Assembly: GCA_003650125.1 (NCBI GenBank)
Contig: QNFX01000019.1
Span: 1 to 39,259 of the forward strand
Length of the DNA: 39,259 nt
Source: Campylobacterota bacterium
GTDB taxonomy: Bacteria > Bdellovibrionota > Bacteriovoracia > Bacteriovoracales > Bacteriovoracaceae
Reading direction: 5' to 3'
The position numbers and the translations under genes are program-made. The notes beneath the pieces were generated by a model. It did not search any database. It saw only the letters and a program-made list of their open reading frames with translations, and was not told the origin of the DNA. Of this stretch, positions 15,915-24,124 are shown piece by piece. Each line of letters starts with the position of its first letter. Position 1 is the first letter of the stretch.

Positions 15915-18323
15915 TTATCCTTTTTTAACTATAAAGTTACAGATTTTTCCTGGAACGTAAATTTCTTTTACAATCTGTGCACCGTTTAATTGCTTGGCCA
16001 CTTTAGGATCTTCTTTAGCTCTCGCTAGAAAATCTTCTTTTGAGATATCTGCCGGCACACTCAGAGTAGCTCTGGTTTTACCCATGACTTGTACCGCCAT
16101 GGTGATTAAATCATCAACTGCGAGCTTTGGGTCAAATTCAGGCCAGGCCTCATAGGCCAGAGTATTTGAGTGTCCTAAAATAGACCAAATTTCTTCCCCC
16201 ACATGAGGTGCATAAGGGGAAAGTAAAAGGGCCATCTGCTTGGCCGTTTCTTTTGTCACTTTACCTTTTTTAATACAGGTATTGGTGAAAACCATAAGTG
16301 AAGAGATGCCAGTATTAAACTTCATCTCTTCAATATCTTGACCTACTTTTTTAATAGTTTTATGAAGTGCCTTTTTTATCTCAATATCTTCTTCGCCTGC
16401 TACGTAGTTATCCGTATTGCCAAAAAATGTATAAGCTCTTTTTAAAAAATTATAAACACCCTTTACACCATTTGTTTGCCAAGGCTTAACTTTTTCAAGT
16501 GGTCCCATAAACATTTCATAAAGTCTTAGGCTATCGGCGCCAAATTCATGGACAACATCATCAGGGTTAATCACATTACCCCGGGACTTACTCATTTTTT
16601 CCCCGTCACTGCCAAGAATCATCCCTTGGTTGACAAGTTTTTTAAAGGGCTCAGTGGTTGAAACAAAACCTAAATCAAAAAGTACTTTGTGCCAGAACCG
16701 GGCGTAGAGCAGGTGCAGTACTGCGTGTTCAACTCCACCAATGTAGAGATCAACTGGCATCCAGTATTTTTCCTTATCTTTGTCCCAGGGTTCTTTATCA
16801 TTTCGGGGATCCAGATATCTTAGATAATACCAACATGAACCGGCCCAGTTAGGCATGGTGTTGGTTTCTCTTTTTGCTTTTTTTCCCGTTTTAGGATCGA
16901 TAACATTGAGCCATTCATCCATAGTTGCCAGAGGAGATTCTCCGGTTCCTGAAGGCTCATATTTTTCTACTTGAGGAAGGCCTACGGGAAGTTCATCCTC
17001 GTCAAGACAGCGAATCGTGCCATCTTCAAATTTTAAAATAGGGAAGGGTTCGCCCCAATATCTCTGACGGGAAAAAATCCAGTCACGAAGTTTATAATTG
17101 ATTTCTTTTTTACCAAGGCCTTTTTCTTCCAACCACTCGATAGATTTTTTAATCCCATCGTTTTTACCAAGGCCGTTTAAAAAGTTGGAGTTGATATGGA
17201 CTCCATCTTCAGTGAAGGCCTGCTCTTTTATGTTTCCACCTTCTAAAACGGAAACGATTGGTAGGTCATATTTTTTAGCAAATTCCCAGTCTCTAGTATC
17301 GTGAGCGGGAACTGCCATGATTGCGCCAGTTCCGTAAGAAATTAAAACGTAGTCCGCCACGTAGATGGGAATCTTTTGATCGTTTGCCGGATTGATACAA
17401 TAAGCACCACTAAAGATTCCAGATTTATCCTTGTTTAGATCAGTTCTTTCAAGATCAGATTTATTAGCAGTGTCTTGTTGATATTTTTTTACAGCATCTT
17501 TTTGCTCATTAGTTGTGATTTCCCCAACCAATGGATGATCAGGGGATATGACCATATAAGTAGCACCAAAGATAGTATCAGGCCTGGTGGTAAACACCTC
17601 TAGAGAATAATCTGTCGCTGCTATTTTAAAAGCAAGGGAGGCACCTTCAGATTTACCAATCCAGTTTCTCTGCATCTCTTTTATATTTTCTGGCCAGTCT
17701 AGACCATCTAGATCTTGGAGCAGTCTTTCAGCGTACTCAGTGATTTTAAGCATCCACTGTTTCATTTTCATTTTTTCAACAGGGTGTCCGCCTACTTCTG
17801 ATTTTCCATTGACGATTTCTTCATTGGCGAGGACGGTCTTAAGTTCGGGACACCAATTCACTTCAATTTCATCTTCATAGGCCAGGCCTTTGTTAAAGAG
17901 TTGAACAAAGATCCATTGAGTCCATTTATAGTAATCAATATTACTGGTGGCCAGTTCTCGGTCCCAGTCATAGGAAAAACCTAAAAACTTAAGCTGTCTT
18001 CTAAAGTTGTCTATATTTTTTTTGGTAGTCGCTTCTGGATGAGTTCCCGTTTTGATGGCGTAGTTTTCTGCAGGAAGACCAAATGAGTCCCAGCCCATAG
18101 GATGCAGAACATTAAATCCCTTATGTCTTTTATATCGGCACACTATGTCAGTTGCGGTGTATCCTTCCGGATGTCCTACGTGTAGCCCGTTACCAGAGGG
18201 AAAAGGAAACATATCGAGAGCATAATATTTTGGTTTGGATTTATTTTCGGTTGCTGCAAAGGTTTTATTTTTATCCCAATATTTTTGCCATTTTGCTTCA
18301 ATATCTGAAAAATTATACTTCAT
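15915..18323 (-). CDS. leuS: Leucyl-tRNA synthetase
   Basis: An 802-residue class I synthetase that charges tRNA-Leu. The HIGH motif appears in [11 protein letters not shown] (near residue 45), the CP1 editing domain has [12 protein letters not shown], and the KMSKS loop is [10 protein letters not shown] near residue 600. The C-terminal region reaches the usual end with CNFIVKKG. The start is the ATG at 18323, preceded by AAGAGGT; an open frame extends 32 codons upstream but that part does not resemble the family and overlaps the previous gene. It lies between a Lon N-domain gene and the 42-residue membrane protein gene in one minus-strand run. Confidence 0.97.
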   Translation of the reverse strand: MKYNFSDIEAKWQKYWDKNKTFAATENKSKPKYYALDMFPFPSGNGLHVGHPEGYTATDIVCRYKRHKGFNVLHPMGWDSFGLPAENYAIKTGTHPEATTKKNIDNFRRQLKFLGFSYDWDRELATSNIDYYKWTQWIFVQLFNKGLAYEDEIEVNWCPELKTVLANEEIVNGKSEVGGHPVEKMKMKQWMLKITEYAERLLQDLDGLDWPENIKEMQRNWIGKSEGASLAFKIAATDYSLEVFTTRPDTIFGATYMVISPDHPLVGEITTNEQKDAVKKYQQDTANKSDLERTDLNKDKSGIFSGAYCINPANDQKIPIYVADYVLISYGTGAIMAVPAHDTRDWEFAKKYDLPIVSVLEGGNIKEQAFTEDGVHINSNFLNGLGKNDGIKKSIEWLEEKGLGKKEINYKLRDWIFSRQRYWGEPFPILKFEDGTIRCLDEDELPVGLPQVEKYEPSGTGESPLATMDEWLNVIDPKTGKKAKRETNTMPNWAGSCWYYLRYLDPRNDKEPWDKDKEKYWMPVDLYIGGVEHAVLHLLYARFWHKVLFDLGFVSTTEPFKKLVNQGMILGSDGEKMSKSRGNVINPDDVVHEFGADSLRLYEMFMGPLEKVKPWQTNGVKGVYNFLKRAYTFFGNTDNYVAGEEDIEIKKALHKTIKKVGQDIEEMKFNTGISSLMVFTNTCIKKGKVTKETAKQMALLLSPYAPHVGEEIWSILGHSNTLAYEAWPEFDPKLAVDDLITMAVQVMGKTRATLSVPADISKEDFLARAKEDPKVAKQLNGAQIVKEIYVPGKICNFIVKKG

Positions 18324-18381
18324 GTAAATACCTCTTAATTTAATAGTCAGATAAATCAAAAAAAATGGAGATTTGCAACAT

Positions 18382-19050
18382 CTAGTGGGCGATCTTAACG
18401 GTTTTTTCCAAGGCCTCATACTCTTTTAAAACTTGGGCCACTATAGCATCTTCAGCAAAGGGATTGGCCTCATTTATCAGCATACTGAGCATTTGAATTC
18501 TTTCATTCAGGGAGTTTACCTCTAGAATCAGCTGGCGAAGTTCCACGTCTTGAATAATGAACATGGAGATATAATCAACTACGTGATCAATAGTCGTTAA
18601 TCCGTTTAAGAGTTGAAGTCTTTCAGCTTCATCTAGTATGGAGTTTTCCAACCAGGCAGCAAAGATAGAACGGAGCTTTTCTACTTTGGGGTCGTCCATG
18701 GAAACTAGCTCTTGTTGATCTTCAATCAATTCTGCTTCATAAACGGGGTAGGGAAAGCTTTGAAGCGCCTGCCCAAGTTTAACTTTCCCAGTCCCATTGA
18801 TGATGACTTTTAGCTGATTTGGAGATTCCTCTAAAATAATAGGGATTCCAATACCACAGGTTCCCCGAGGTACATCACTGACAAAGAGTCCGAAGCCTTC
18901 CATCAAAGAGAGTCCAATAGGGGTTTTAAACTCCACACAATCCTTAATCATTTTAATTACTGTAGGATTTTCAATATTTAGAGGTACGGCAGTCTTAGGA
19001 AAAAAGACTAGATTTTGAATTGGGAGAACTGGGATGTTTAGTTTTTCCAT
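18382..19050 (-). CDS. Stand-alone Lon N-terminal (substrate-binding) domain protein
   Basis: A 222-residue protein matching the N-terminal domain of Lon protease: [21 protein letters not shown]-like start (here from residue 5), a beta-rich half to about residue 115, and a helical half to about 200. The AAA+ and protease domains are absent. Such free LON-domain proteins are widespread and poorly understood; they may bind unfolded or partner proteins. It is upstream of leuS with a 58-bp gap. No ribosome site precedes the ATG; a TATAAT box lies 5 bp before it, again suggesting a leaderless transcript. Confidence 0.88.
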   Translation of the reverse strand: MEKLNIPVLPIQNLVFFPKTAVPLNIENPTVIKMIKDCVEFKTPIGLSLMEGFGLFVSDVPRGTCGIGIPIILEESPNQLKVIINGTGKVKLGQALQSFPYPVYEAELIEDQQELVSMDDPKVEKLRSIFAAWLENSILDEAERLQLLNGLTTIDHVVDYISMFIIQDVELRQLILEVNSLNERIQMLSMLINEANPFAEDAIVAQVLKEYEALEKTVKIAH

Positions 19051-19055
19051 TCTTG

Positions 19056-19061
19056 ATTATA
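19056..19061 (-). promoter_or_regulatory. -10 box immediately before the Lon N-domain gene
   Basis: A perfect TATAAT on the minus strand is separated from the ATG at 19050 by only 5 bp. The -35 region is weak (TATTTC at 17 bp). The geometry predicts a transcript beginning at the start codon. Confidence 0.45.
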
Positions 19062-19118
19062 CCTTATAAAAAAGCTCGGAAATATAATGATTTCCTGTAT
19101 TGGTGTGATATCAATGCT

Positions 19119-19149
19119 TTGCAGCTATTACTTTCGAATGATGTATAAT
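19119..19149 (+). promoter_or_regulatory. Probable promoter of manA
   Basis: TTGCAG (19119-19124), a 19-bp spacer and a perfect TATAAT (19144-19149) precede the manA start by 40 bp, leaving a leader with AAAAGGTG as ribosome site. Confidence 0.45.
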
Positions 19150-19189
19150 ACTCGTAGTCAAATAATATTGCTTTAAAAGGTGCTAAGCG

Positions 19190-20110
19190 TTGAATAATAA
19201 CCCTCTTATTTTAAAATTAACTCCCTACCTTCAAGAGAAGGTTTGGGGAGGTCATAGGTTAAGGCCCAATCATTCTACTCCTATCGGTGAAAGTTGGGAG
19301 ATATCCATTCATTCAGAGGGAAATTCCACAGTAGATGGAATAAATCTGTCTCAACTTATAAATGAAAAGGATTTACCTTACCTAGTTAAAATAATTGATA
19401 CCTCCGACAACCTTTCAGTTCAGGTGCATCCAGGTGATGAGTATGCCGCAAAACATGAGAACTCCAAGGGAAAAACTGAATGTTGGGCGATCTTAGATGC
19501 TGGTGAGAATCAGGGAATTTATCTCGGTCTCAAGGACTCCATTACTAAAAAAGATTTTAAAGATGCCCTAGAGGCAGGAAAAAATATGAGTGAGCTGTTG
19601 AAGTTTTACCCCGTAAAAAGGGGAGATTTCTTTTATGTTCCTGCTGGAACTCCTCACGCTATTGGCAAAGATGTTTTATTGGCCGAGGTACAACAGAGTT
19701 CAGGAATTACCTATAGAGTTTGGGATTGGAATCGTTTAGGACTTGATGGAAAACCTCGTGAACTTCATATAGAAAAGGCCCTAGATGTTATTAACTTTGA
19801 TAAAAGTTTAAACACATCAGAAAATTTCAAAATGAGAAGAGGCATTTTTGATCAATTTGGTGAAATCGAACTGCTAAATCACCCGGAATTTAACCTCACT
19901 TCATTTAAAATGAAAAAAAATCAGGAACTGGAGCTTAATCTTAGGTACAATAGAATAGGTGGACTGGTTTGTTTAGGTGGGGAACTTGAAGTTCAAAGAA
20001 ACGGACTAGTGAAAAAACTCAGAAGGATGGAAACTCTGCTTATTCCCCTGGATCCATCTGAGGTGAAAGTCACGAGCAAGGAAGACTCTGAATTTTTATG
20101 GATTTGTTAA
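19190..20110 (+). CDS. manA: Mannose-6-phosphate isomerase, type I
   Basis: A 306-residue cupin-fold zinc enzyme interconverting mannose 6-phosphate and fructose 6-phosphate, supplying sugars for polysaccharide or glycan synthesis or using mannose. It opens with LTPYLQEKVWGG, then GESWEIS, the zinc-binding VQVHPGDEYA and KTECWAIL, and VPAGTPHAIG. It is the short, Bacillus ManA-like form. The start is TTG with AAAAGGTG about 7 nt upstream; the N-terminus at this start fits the family. It overlaps the following lipoprotein gene by 13 bp. Confidence 0.94.
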   Translation: MNNNPLILKLTPYLQEKVWGGHRLRPNHSTPIGESWEISIHSEGNSTVDGINLSQLINEKDLPYLVKIIDTSDNLSVQVHPGDEYAAKHENSKGKTECWAILDAGENQGIYLGLKDSITKKDFKDALEAGKNMSELLKFYPVKRGDFFYVPAGTPHAIGKDVLLAEVQQSSGITYRVWDWNRLGLDGKPRELHIEKALDVINFDKSLNTSENFKMRRGIFDQFGEIELLNHPEFNLTSFKMKKNQELELNLRYNRIGGLVCLGGELEVQRNGLVKKLRRMETLLIPLDPSEVKVTSKEDSEFLWIC

Positions 20111-20913
20111 AAACATTATTTTTAATATCACTTCTTTTAGGTTGTACCAGATACTCTGAACTTAAAAAAAATAAAGATGGTGATTTTTTCTTTAAGACTT
20201 CAGATATTCATCTAAAAAAAATTAAAGTATTTCCATGGAAAGTAGGGATTAAAGAAAAAGAAACCCTTTCCAAGGGAATAGGCCTTATTATTACTTATCC
20301 AAGACTAGAAAAAAAAGACATAATTATTTTAAAAGAAAAATATGGTATTGATTCTTGGGTTGTCAGAGTGCGGAGACGTTCAACTTTAGGCTCCCGCATC
20401 TTGGGTCATTTTTATACTCCAATATTTCAACCAGGACGTTTTGGTCCTAAAAACCTTCGTGCGCGACAAATCCTTTCGGCGGAAGTGTTAGTGTTTTATT
20501 CAGCTGCTGCCATTTCTGATCGCATTCAGCGCTTTCCTTGTCCGGTTTTAAATCATAGAAAGAAAATTGAAGGTTGGGACCTTTCCTTAGCTCCAACAGA
20601 TGAAATCACGGTAACCCTTACTCCTGGAATAGGAGTACCTCTGGAGACTTTTTTAGATCCCTTTTCCTATGCTCCTCAAATGATAAATGGAGGACTAAGC
20701 TTAGTTGGTAAATACTCCTTAGAAATTGCAGCTTTTGATTTTGGTAGCAAAAGATTAATAAGTGATTGGATCGAAGTACCAGAGCAATTTAAAATAGAAA
20801 AAGAGTCTGAGGCAATCCTTCCCGAATGCACCAATTGGGAACCGCCTATTCAACATCCTGATTATCGTGATTGGAAAAGGTTTAAGTGGAAGAAGGACAA
20901 TTACCATAGATGA
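20098..20913 (+). CDS. Predicted lipoprotein of unknown function
   Basis: A 271-residue protein with a short signal sequence ending in the lipobox LLLGC (Cys16), so it is probably lipid-anchored in the envelope. The mature part is rich in Lys and aromatic residues and looks beta-rich. An RVRRRS segment lies near residue 93 and two further cysteines are present (FPCPV near 150 and PECTNW near 250). I recognise no family. It is sandwiched by overlaps between manA and an alpha/beta hydrolase, so the three form one transcript. Confidence 0.75.
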   Translation: MDLLKTLFLISLLLGCTRYSELKKNKDGDFFFKTSDIHLKKIKVFPWKVGIKEKETLSKGIGLIITYPRLEKKDIIILKEKYGIDSWVVRVRRRSTLGSRILGHFYTPIFQPGRFGPKNLRARQILSAEVLVFYSAAAISDRIQRFPCPVLNHRKKIEGWDLSLAPTDEITVTLTPGIGVPLETFLDPFSYAPQMINGGLSLVGKYSLEIAAFDFGSKRLISDWIEVPEQFKIEKESEAILPECTNWEPPIQHPDYRDWKRFKWKKDNYHR

Positions 20914-21857
20914 AAAATATTGAAATCCTTTTTGATCGAATGTACTCCATTATCCCCGATAAAATACAAAAACCTATTGGCGCCTTTGCCTTTGATAAAT
21001 ATATAAAAATTCAAAGAAAATCATTAGGTGCTAAAGAAAAATTTTTTAAGGGAATACATTACCTTGATATTGATAACGGACATAGTGAAACACTGCTTTT
21101 AATTCATGGCTTTTCCGATAGCAAAGATGGCTTTCTCGCTCCGGCAGTACATTTATCTCAAAAATATAATTTGCTTATCCCTGATCTTCCAGGCTTTGGA
21201 AGTAATGAAAAAGATCCTGCTAGAACATATTCTATTTATGAAATAGGTCAAAGCATAAAGGCCTTTTTAGAGGGATTAGGAATTGAATCACCTAATATTT
21301 TAGGTGTTTCACTTGGGGCAGCAGTGGCCATGGAAGTAGTTCTACTTGAACCAATGTTTCCAAAATCCCTCACTCTAGTTTCACCCGCAGGATTTTTTGA
21401 TGATGAAAAAACTAGTATCTTTCATGAGATTTTAGAGGGAGATAATATTTTTTGTATTGAAGGGCCAGAGGATTATGAAGGGCTTTTAGATCGAGTTATG
21501 GTTAACAAACCTCATATTCCCTCTCCTATTAAGCTTCATCTCAGTGAAATGTTATCTCAAGAAAAAGAATGGTTAGATAAAATGGCCACGGATATTATTG
21601 GTGGCGTAAATGATTTAAGTGATAAAGAAAAAATTGCTAAGCTTAGTTATAACCAGCGGGTAGAAAACATTATTTGTCCCACACTAATTATTTGGGGAGA
21701 AGGGGACACCTTATTTCCCTTAAAGCTAGCTGAAATACCCAAGACCAAAATTAAAAATTCAAAATTAATTGTGATGGAGAATGTGGGTCATGCACTTCAT
21801 CATGAAACTCCTAAGCTCTTCTCGAGCGAGGTTCAAAAATTTCTCGAGAGTCTATAA
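20910..21857 (+). CDS. Alpha/beta hydrolase
   Basis: A 315-residue hydrolase. The oxyanion motif LLIHGFSDS lies near residue 68, PDLPGFG near 97, and the nucleophile elbow GVSLGA near 143-148 (Ser nucleophile). A lid-like helical insertion spans about 180-240. The acid is in GEGDTLFP and the catalytic His in VGHALHHE. All triad positions are present, so it should be an active esterase, lipase or related enzyme; the substrate cannot be read. There is no signal peptide. The ATG overlaps the upstream stop (ATGA). Confidence 0.88.
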   Translation: MKNIEILFDRMYSIIPDKIQKPIGAFAFDKYIKIQRKSLGAKEKFFKGIHYLDIDNGHSETLLLIHGFSDSKDGFLAPAVHLSQKYNLLIPDLPGFGSNEKDPARTYSIYEIGQSIKAFLEGLGIESPNILGVSLGAAVAMEVVLLEPMFPKSLTLVSPAGFFDDEKTSIFHEILEGDNIFCIEGPEDYEGLLDRVMVNKPHIPSPIKLHLSEMLSQEKEWLDKMATDIIGGVNDLSDKEKIAKLSYNQRVENIICPTLIIWGEGDTLFPLKLAEIPKTKIKNSKLIVMENVGHALHHETPKLFSSEVQKFLESL

Positions 21858-21917
21858 GACTTGTTTAATCGACTAAAACACTAAAGTATATTCATTAACC
21901 TTCCGAATTAATTAGGG

Positions 21918-22211
21918 ATGGATGAGAGATACTACGTTCCTAAATTGAATTATCGCGATACAAGTAAAACGCAATCGGGGCAGATATACCGAGAACTTCA
22001 GCAGACTCGTATCGATATGAATTACAACGCTGAAAAATTAAATGAATCTTTAAGGCCAAAAAGAGATTTAGATTCACCCTATCTTTCAGATCGAGAAGGT
22101 TACACTCCAAGAATTAAAGGTTCACTGGATGAAGGGAATTGGAAGTATGTACCACCTCTTCCTCAAGAGAAATTTGTTTACCTAAATATGAGAAAACTAG
22201 ATATTGTTTAA
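21918..22211 (+). CDS. Small hydrophilic protein of unknown function
   Basis: A 97-residue protein rich in Tyr, Arg, Asp and Pro, with no membrane segment, signal peptide or cysteine. It looks partly disordered. The ATG is preceded immediately by TTAGGG, a poorly spaced ribosome site, and a TATATT hexamer lies at 21887-21892 without a good -35. It lies 60 bp after the hydrolase and 48 bp before the bufferin-like gene. I recognise no family. Codon use and the uninterrupted frame make it a likely gene, but a functional link to either neighbour is not shown. Confidence 0.55.
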   Translation: MDERYYVPKLNYRDTSKTQSGQIYRELQQTRIDMNYNAEKLNESLRPKRDLDSPYLSDREGYTPRIKGSLDEGNWKYVPPLPQEKFVYLNMRKLDIV

Positions 22212-22232
22212 TGGCATCTCCTCTGATTTAAT
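22204..22232 (+). promoter_or_regulatory. Candidate promoter of the bufferin-like operon
   Basis: TTGTTT (22204-22209), 17 bp, TTTAAT (22227-22232), predicting a start near 22239 and a 20-nt leader carrying AAAGGAG. The -10 sits inside an imperfect palindrome running from TGATT (22224-22228) to AATCA (22244-22248), centred on GGCC, which could be an operator. Both elements are tentative. Confidence 0.35.
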
Positions 22233-22259
22233 TGGCCATATTTAATCAAAGGAGAAATT

Positions 22260-22517
22260 TTGAGTACAAAAGCAATATTGGCAGGAGCTGCATTAACAGG
22301 ACTACTTTTGGGGATGAGTGGATGTTCATCATCTTCAACCAACTCAGGTAGTGAAGTTGTTGGTGAGTGTCATGGGATGAACTCTTGTAAGTCGACTGGG
22401 GCCTGTGGTGGAAAAGGTCATTCCTGTGCAGGGCAAAATAAATGTAAAGGTCAGGGTTGGTTAAAATTATCCAAGAAAGACTGCCTAGCTAAAAAAGGTA
22501 CCTTTAAAGAACAATAG
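22260..22517 (+). CDS. Bufferin-like Cys-rich precursor peptide, lipoprotein type
   Basis: An 85-residue peptide. The signal sequence ends in a lipobox-like GMSGC with Cys22, followed by a Ser-rich spacer. The core has six cysteines (37, 43, 49, 56, 62, 75) in two related units, C-H-G-M-N-S-C-K and C-A-G-Q-N-K-C-K-G, then GQGW and a terminal DCLAKKGTF. This C-x-G-x-N-x-C-K pattern is the one I associate with precursors encoded next to DUF692/MNIO enzymes. Characterised bufferins are periplasmic peptides whose cysteines are converted to thiooxazoles and which buffer copper. The start is TTG with a strong AAAGGAG 5 nt upstream. Export plus a predicted lipid anchor would place it on the envelope. 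The metal and the modification are inferred from the neighbours. Confidence 0.85.
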   Translation: MSTKAILAGAALTGLLLGMSGCSSSSTNSGSEVVGECHGMNSCKSTGACGGKGHSCAGQNKCKGQGWLKLSKKDCLAKKGTFKEQ

Positions 22518-22534
22518 ACTAAAGGCCAGCTATT

Positions 22535-22558
22535 ATGATTTTATACGCCAATGTGTAA
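22535..22558 (+). other. Seven-codon micro-ORF overlapping the DUF692 gene start
   Basis: ATG at 22535 followed by six codons (M-I-L-Y-A-N-V) and a TAA at 22556-22558, in a different frame from the DUF692 gene, whose ATG is at 22551. AAAGG lies about 9 nt before the micro-ORF ATG, whereas the DUF692 ATG has no ribosome site of its own at a normal distance. Ribosomes finishing the micro-ORF could restart at the enzyme gene. It may equally be a chance frame. Confidence 0.3.
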
Positions 22559-22568
22559 CATTGGCGTA
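22544..22568 (+). promoter_or_regulatory. Perfect 10-bp hairpin over the DUF692 start codon
   Basis: TACGCCAATG (22544-22553), a 5-nt loop and its exact reverse complement (22559-22568). The last three bases of the left arm are the ATG of the DUF692 gene. No T-run follows, so it is not an intrinsic terminator. It would hide the enzyme start in the mRNA and could protect the upstream peptide message from 3' decay, giving more precursor than enzyme. Confidence 0.65.
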
Positions 22569-23369
22569 GGTCTTAGGGCCGAGCACTATTCATATCTGGA
22601 AGCAAGGCCTCAAACTGAGCTCAAATGGTTTGAGGTTATTTCAGAAAATCATCTTAATTCTAGAGGAAGACCGTGGGAAATTCTCCATACTATGCGAGAA
22701 AAGTTCCCTCTTTCTTTTCATGGTGTATCTCTAAATATAGGCTCTTATGCTCCTCTAGATTTTGAGTATTTAAAAAAATTAAAATATATGATTGAAGTTT
22801 TTGATCCTTTTCGTGTTTCGGATCATCTATGCTTCACTGGCGTTCCAGGGGCCAATATTCATAATCTATTACCCTTGCCTTATAATGATAAAACGCTAAT
22901 TCACCTCACTGAAAAGTTAGATCAGGTTCAATCATTTTTAGACAGACCTTTTATTTTAGAAAACCTCTCGGCCTATATAGATTTTCAGGAATCGACTTAT
23001 ACTGAGTGGGAATTTATAAAAAAATTAGTTGAAAGGTCGGGCTGTAAAATTTTATTAGATGTGAACAATATCTATGTAAATGCAGTTAACCATAAATTTG
23101 ATCCTAAGATTTATATTGATCATATCCCCAAAGATAAAATTGAAGAGATCCACTTGGCCGGTTATTCCGATATGGGTGATTTTTTATTTGATACACATTC
23201 AAACCCCGTATTTCCTCCAGTATGGGATCTCTTTTCTTATGTCATAAAAGATTTAAAAGATGTTCCAGTTTTAATTGAATGGGATGATGATATTCCAGAA
23301 TTTGCCCGTCTAGAAGCAGAGGCCTTGAAAGCAAAAAAAATATGGGAGTCTCACCATGCTCGGAATTAA
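22551..23369 (+). CDS. DUF692 / MNIO-family peptide-modifying enzyme (BufB-like)
   Basis: A 272-residue TIM-barrel protein of the multinuclear non-heme iron-dependent oxidative enzyme family. Recognisable segments in order are IGVGLRAEHY (start), WFEVISENH, SFHGVSLNIGS, RVSDHLCF, LENLS, LLDVNNIYVNAVNH, EIHLAGY, FDTHS and IEWDDDIP. The His, Glu, Asp and Asn in these are the usual iron-cluster ligands. Characterised members modify cysteines of a partner peptide, for example to thiooxazoles or oxazolone/thioamide groups. The adjacent Cys-rich peptide is the obvious substrate. The ATG at 22551 fits the family start but has no ribosome site and lies inside a perfect hairpin. It overlaps the next gene by 14 bp. 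Confidence 0.93.
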   Translation: MCNIGVGLRAEHYSYLEARPQTELKWFEVISENHLNSRGRPWEILHTMREKFPLSFHGVSLNIGSYAPLDFEYLKKLKYMIEVFDPFRVSDHLCFTGVPGANIHNLLPLPYNDKTLIHLTEKLDQVQSFLDRPFILENLSAYIDFQESTYTEWEFIKKLVERSGCKILLDVNNIYVNAVNHKFDPKIYIDHIPKDKIEEIHLAGYSDMGDFLFDTHSNPVFPPVWDLFSYVIKDLKDVPVLIEWDDDIPEFARLEAEALKAKKIWESHHARN

Positions 23370-24120
23370 GAGCTCACAGGTACTTTTAGGCAAAAGTATT
23401 CTTACGGGAAATCCATCAGAAGATCTGCTTAAAAATATTATTCCTGGTGGGAAGTTAGACAAAAAAAGAGCTCTTGAAGTTTACCATGATGATTATGTGG
23501 CAAGACTTAGCTCGGTAATGGCGGATAACTTTGAGGGAACTCATGCTTTTTTAGGTGAGGAACTATTTTTCGCACTGTGTCTCGAGTATCTAGACCACTA
23601 CCCATCCACTTCTCCAGATCTAGGTGAGTATGGAAAATACCTAGATAAGTTTATGAAAAATCACGACTTGGGTAAGGAATATCCCTTTTTACCGGAACTT
23701 TGCAGATTAGATATGGAGTTTATGCGCCTTTTTCATTTGCCCAAGGAAAAAAAGATAGACCCCGATAGGTTAAAGGCCCATGAGAATTTGTCTCTGGCCA
23801 AGTTTACATTAGTCAAGGCCCTCTACTTGCAAAAGTCTAAGTATCCAATATATAAAATCTGGGACTTGAAGAACCTTTCAGACGCTGAAAGGGAGGACGT
23901 AGAACTAGATTGGAGTGGGGCCGAAAATTTTTGTCTATATAAAAATATGGATGGAATTAAGGTGCAATTTTTAACTCCAGAGCAAGTGGATGTCCTTGAG
24001 AAAATAAAGCTAGGCCTTAACTTAGACTCAGCTTTAGAAAACTCAGAGATTGATCCTCTAAGAGTTCAGGAATTATTTGGATTTATTTCTACTAGTGGAA
24101 TCTTAATAGATATTATTTAA
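23356..24120 (+). CDS. DUF2063-type partner protein of the MNIO enzyme (BufC-like)
   Basis: A 254-residue protein. The N-terminal region (about 30-110) matches the DUF2063 pattern: a YxxxYxxRL segment (here VYHDDYVARLSSVM), a bulky FEGTHAFLG turn, and LCLEYLDHYPSTSPDLGEYG. The remainder is less conserved, with a C-terminal segment that fits the winged-helix-like end of such proteins. In characterised systems this protein presents the leader part of the precursor to the MNIO enzyme. GGGAG lies 7 nt before the ATG. It overlaps the enzyme gene and is followed after only 4 bp by the E1-rhodanese gene, so the bufferin genes and the thiamine genes probably share a transcript. Confidence 0.87.
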   Translation: MLGIKSSQVLLGKSILTGNPSEDLLKNIIPGGKLDKKRALEVYHDDYVARLSSVMADNFEGTHAFLGEELFFALCLEYLDHYPSTSPDLGEYGKYLDKFMKNHDLGKEYPFLPELCRLDMEFMRLFHLPKEKKIDPDRLKAHENLSLAKFTLVKALYLQKSKYPIYKIWDLKNLSDAEREDVELDWSGAENFCLYKNMDGIKVQFLTPEQVDVLEKIKLGLNLDSALENSEIDPLRVQELFGFISTSGILIDII

Positions 24121-24124
24121 AATT

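Noticed and set aside
18324-18419. 32-residue N-terminal extension of leuS
   Set aside because: It overlaps the end of the Lon-domain gene, does not resemble the family, and the ATG at 18323 has a clear AAGAGGT site.
22224-22248. Fur box before the bufferin-like operon
   Set aside because: The TGATT...AATCA imperfect palindrome is centred on GGCC and does not match the GATAAT-type Fur repeats; kept only as an unnamed operator candidate.
22544-22568. Intrinsic terminator between the bufferin-like gene and the DUF692 gene
   Set aside because: The stem is strong but is followed by GGTCTTAGG, not a T-run, and it overlaps the next start codon; an attenuating or stabilising hairpin fits better.
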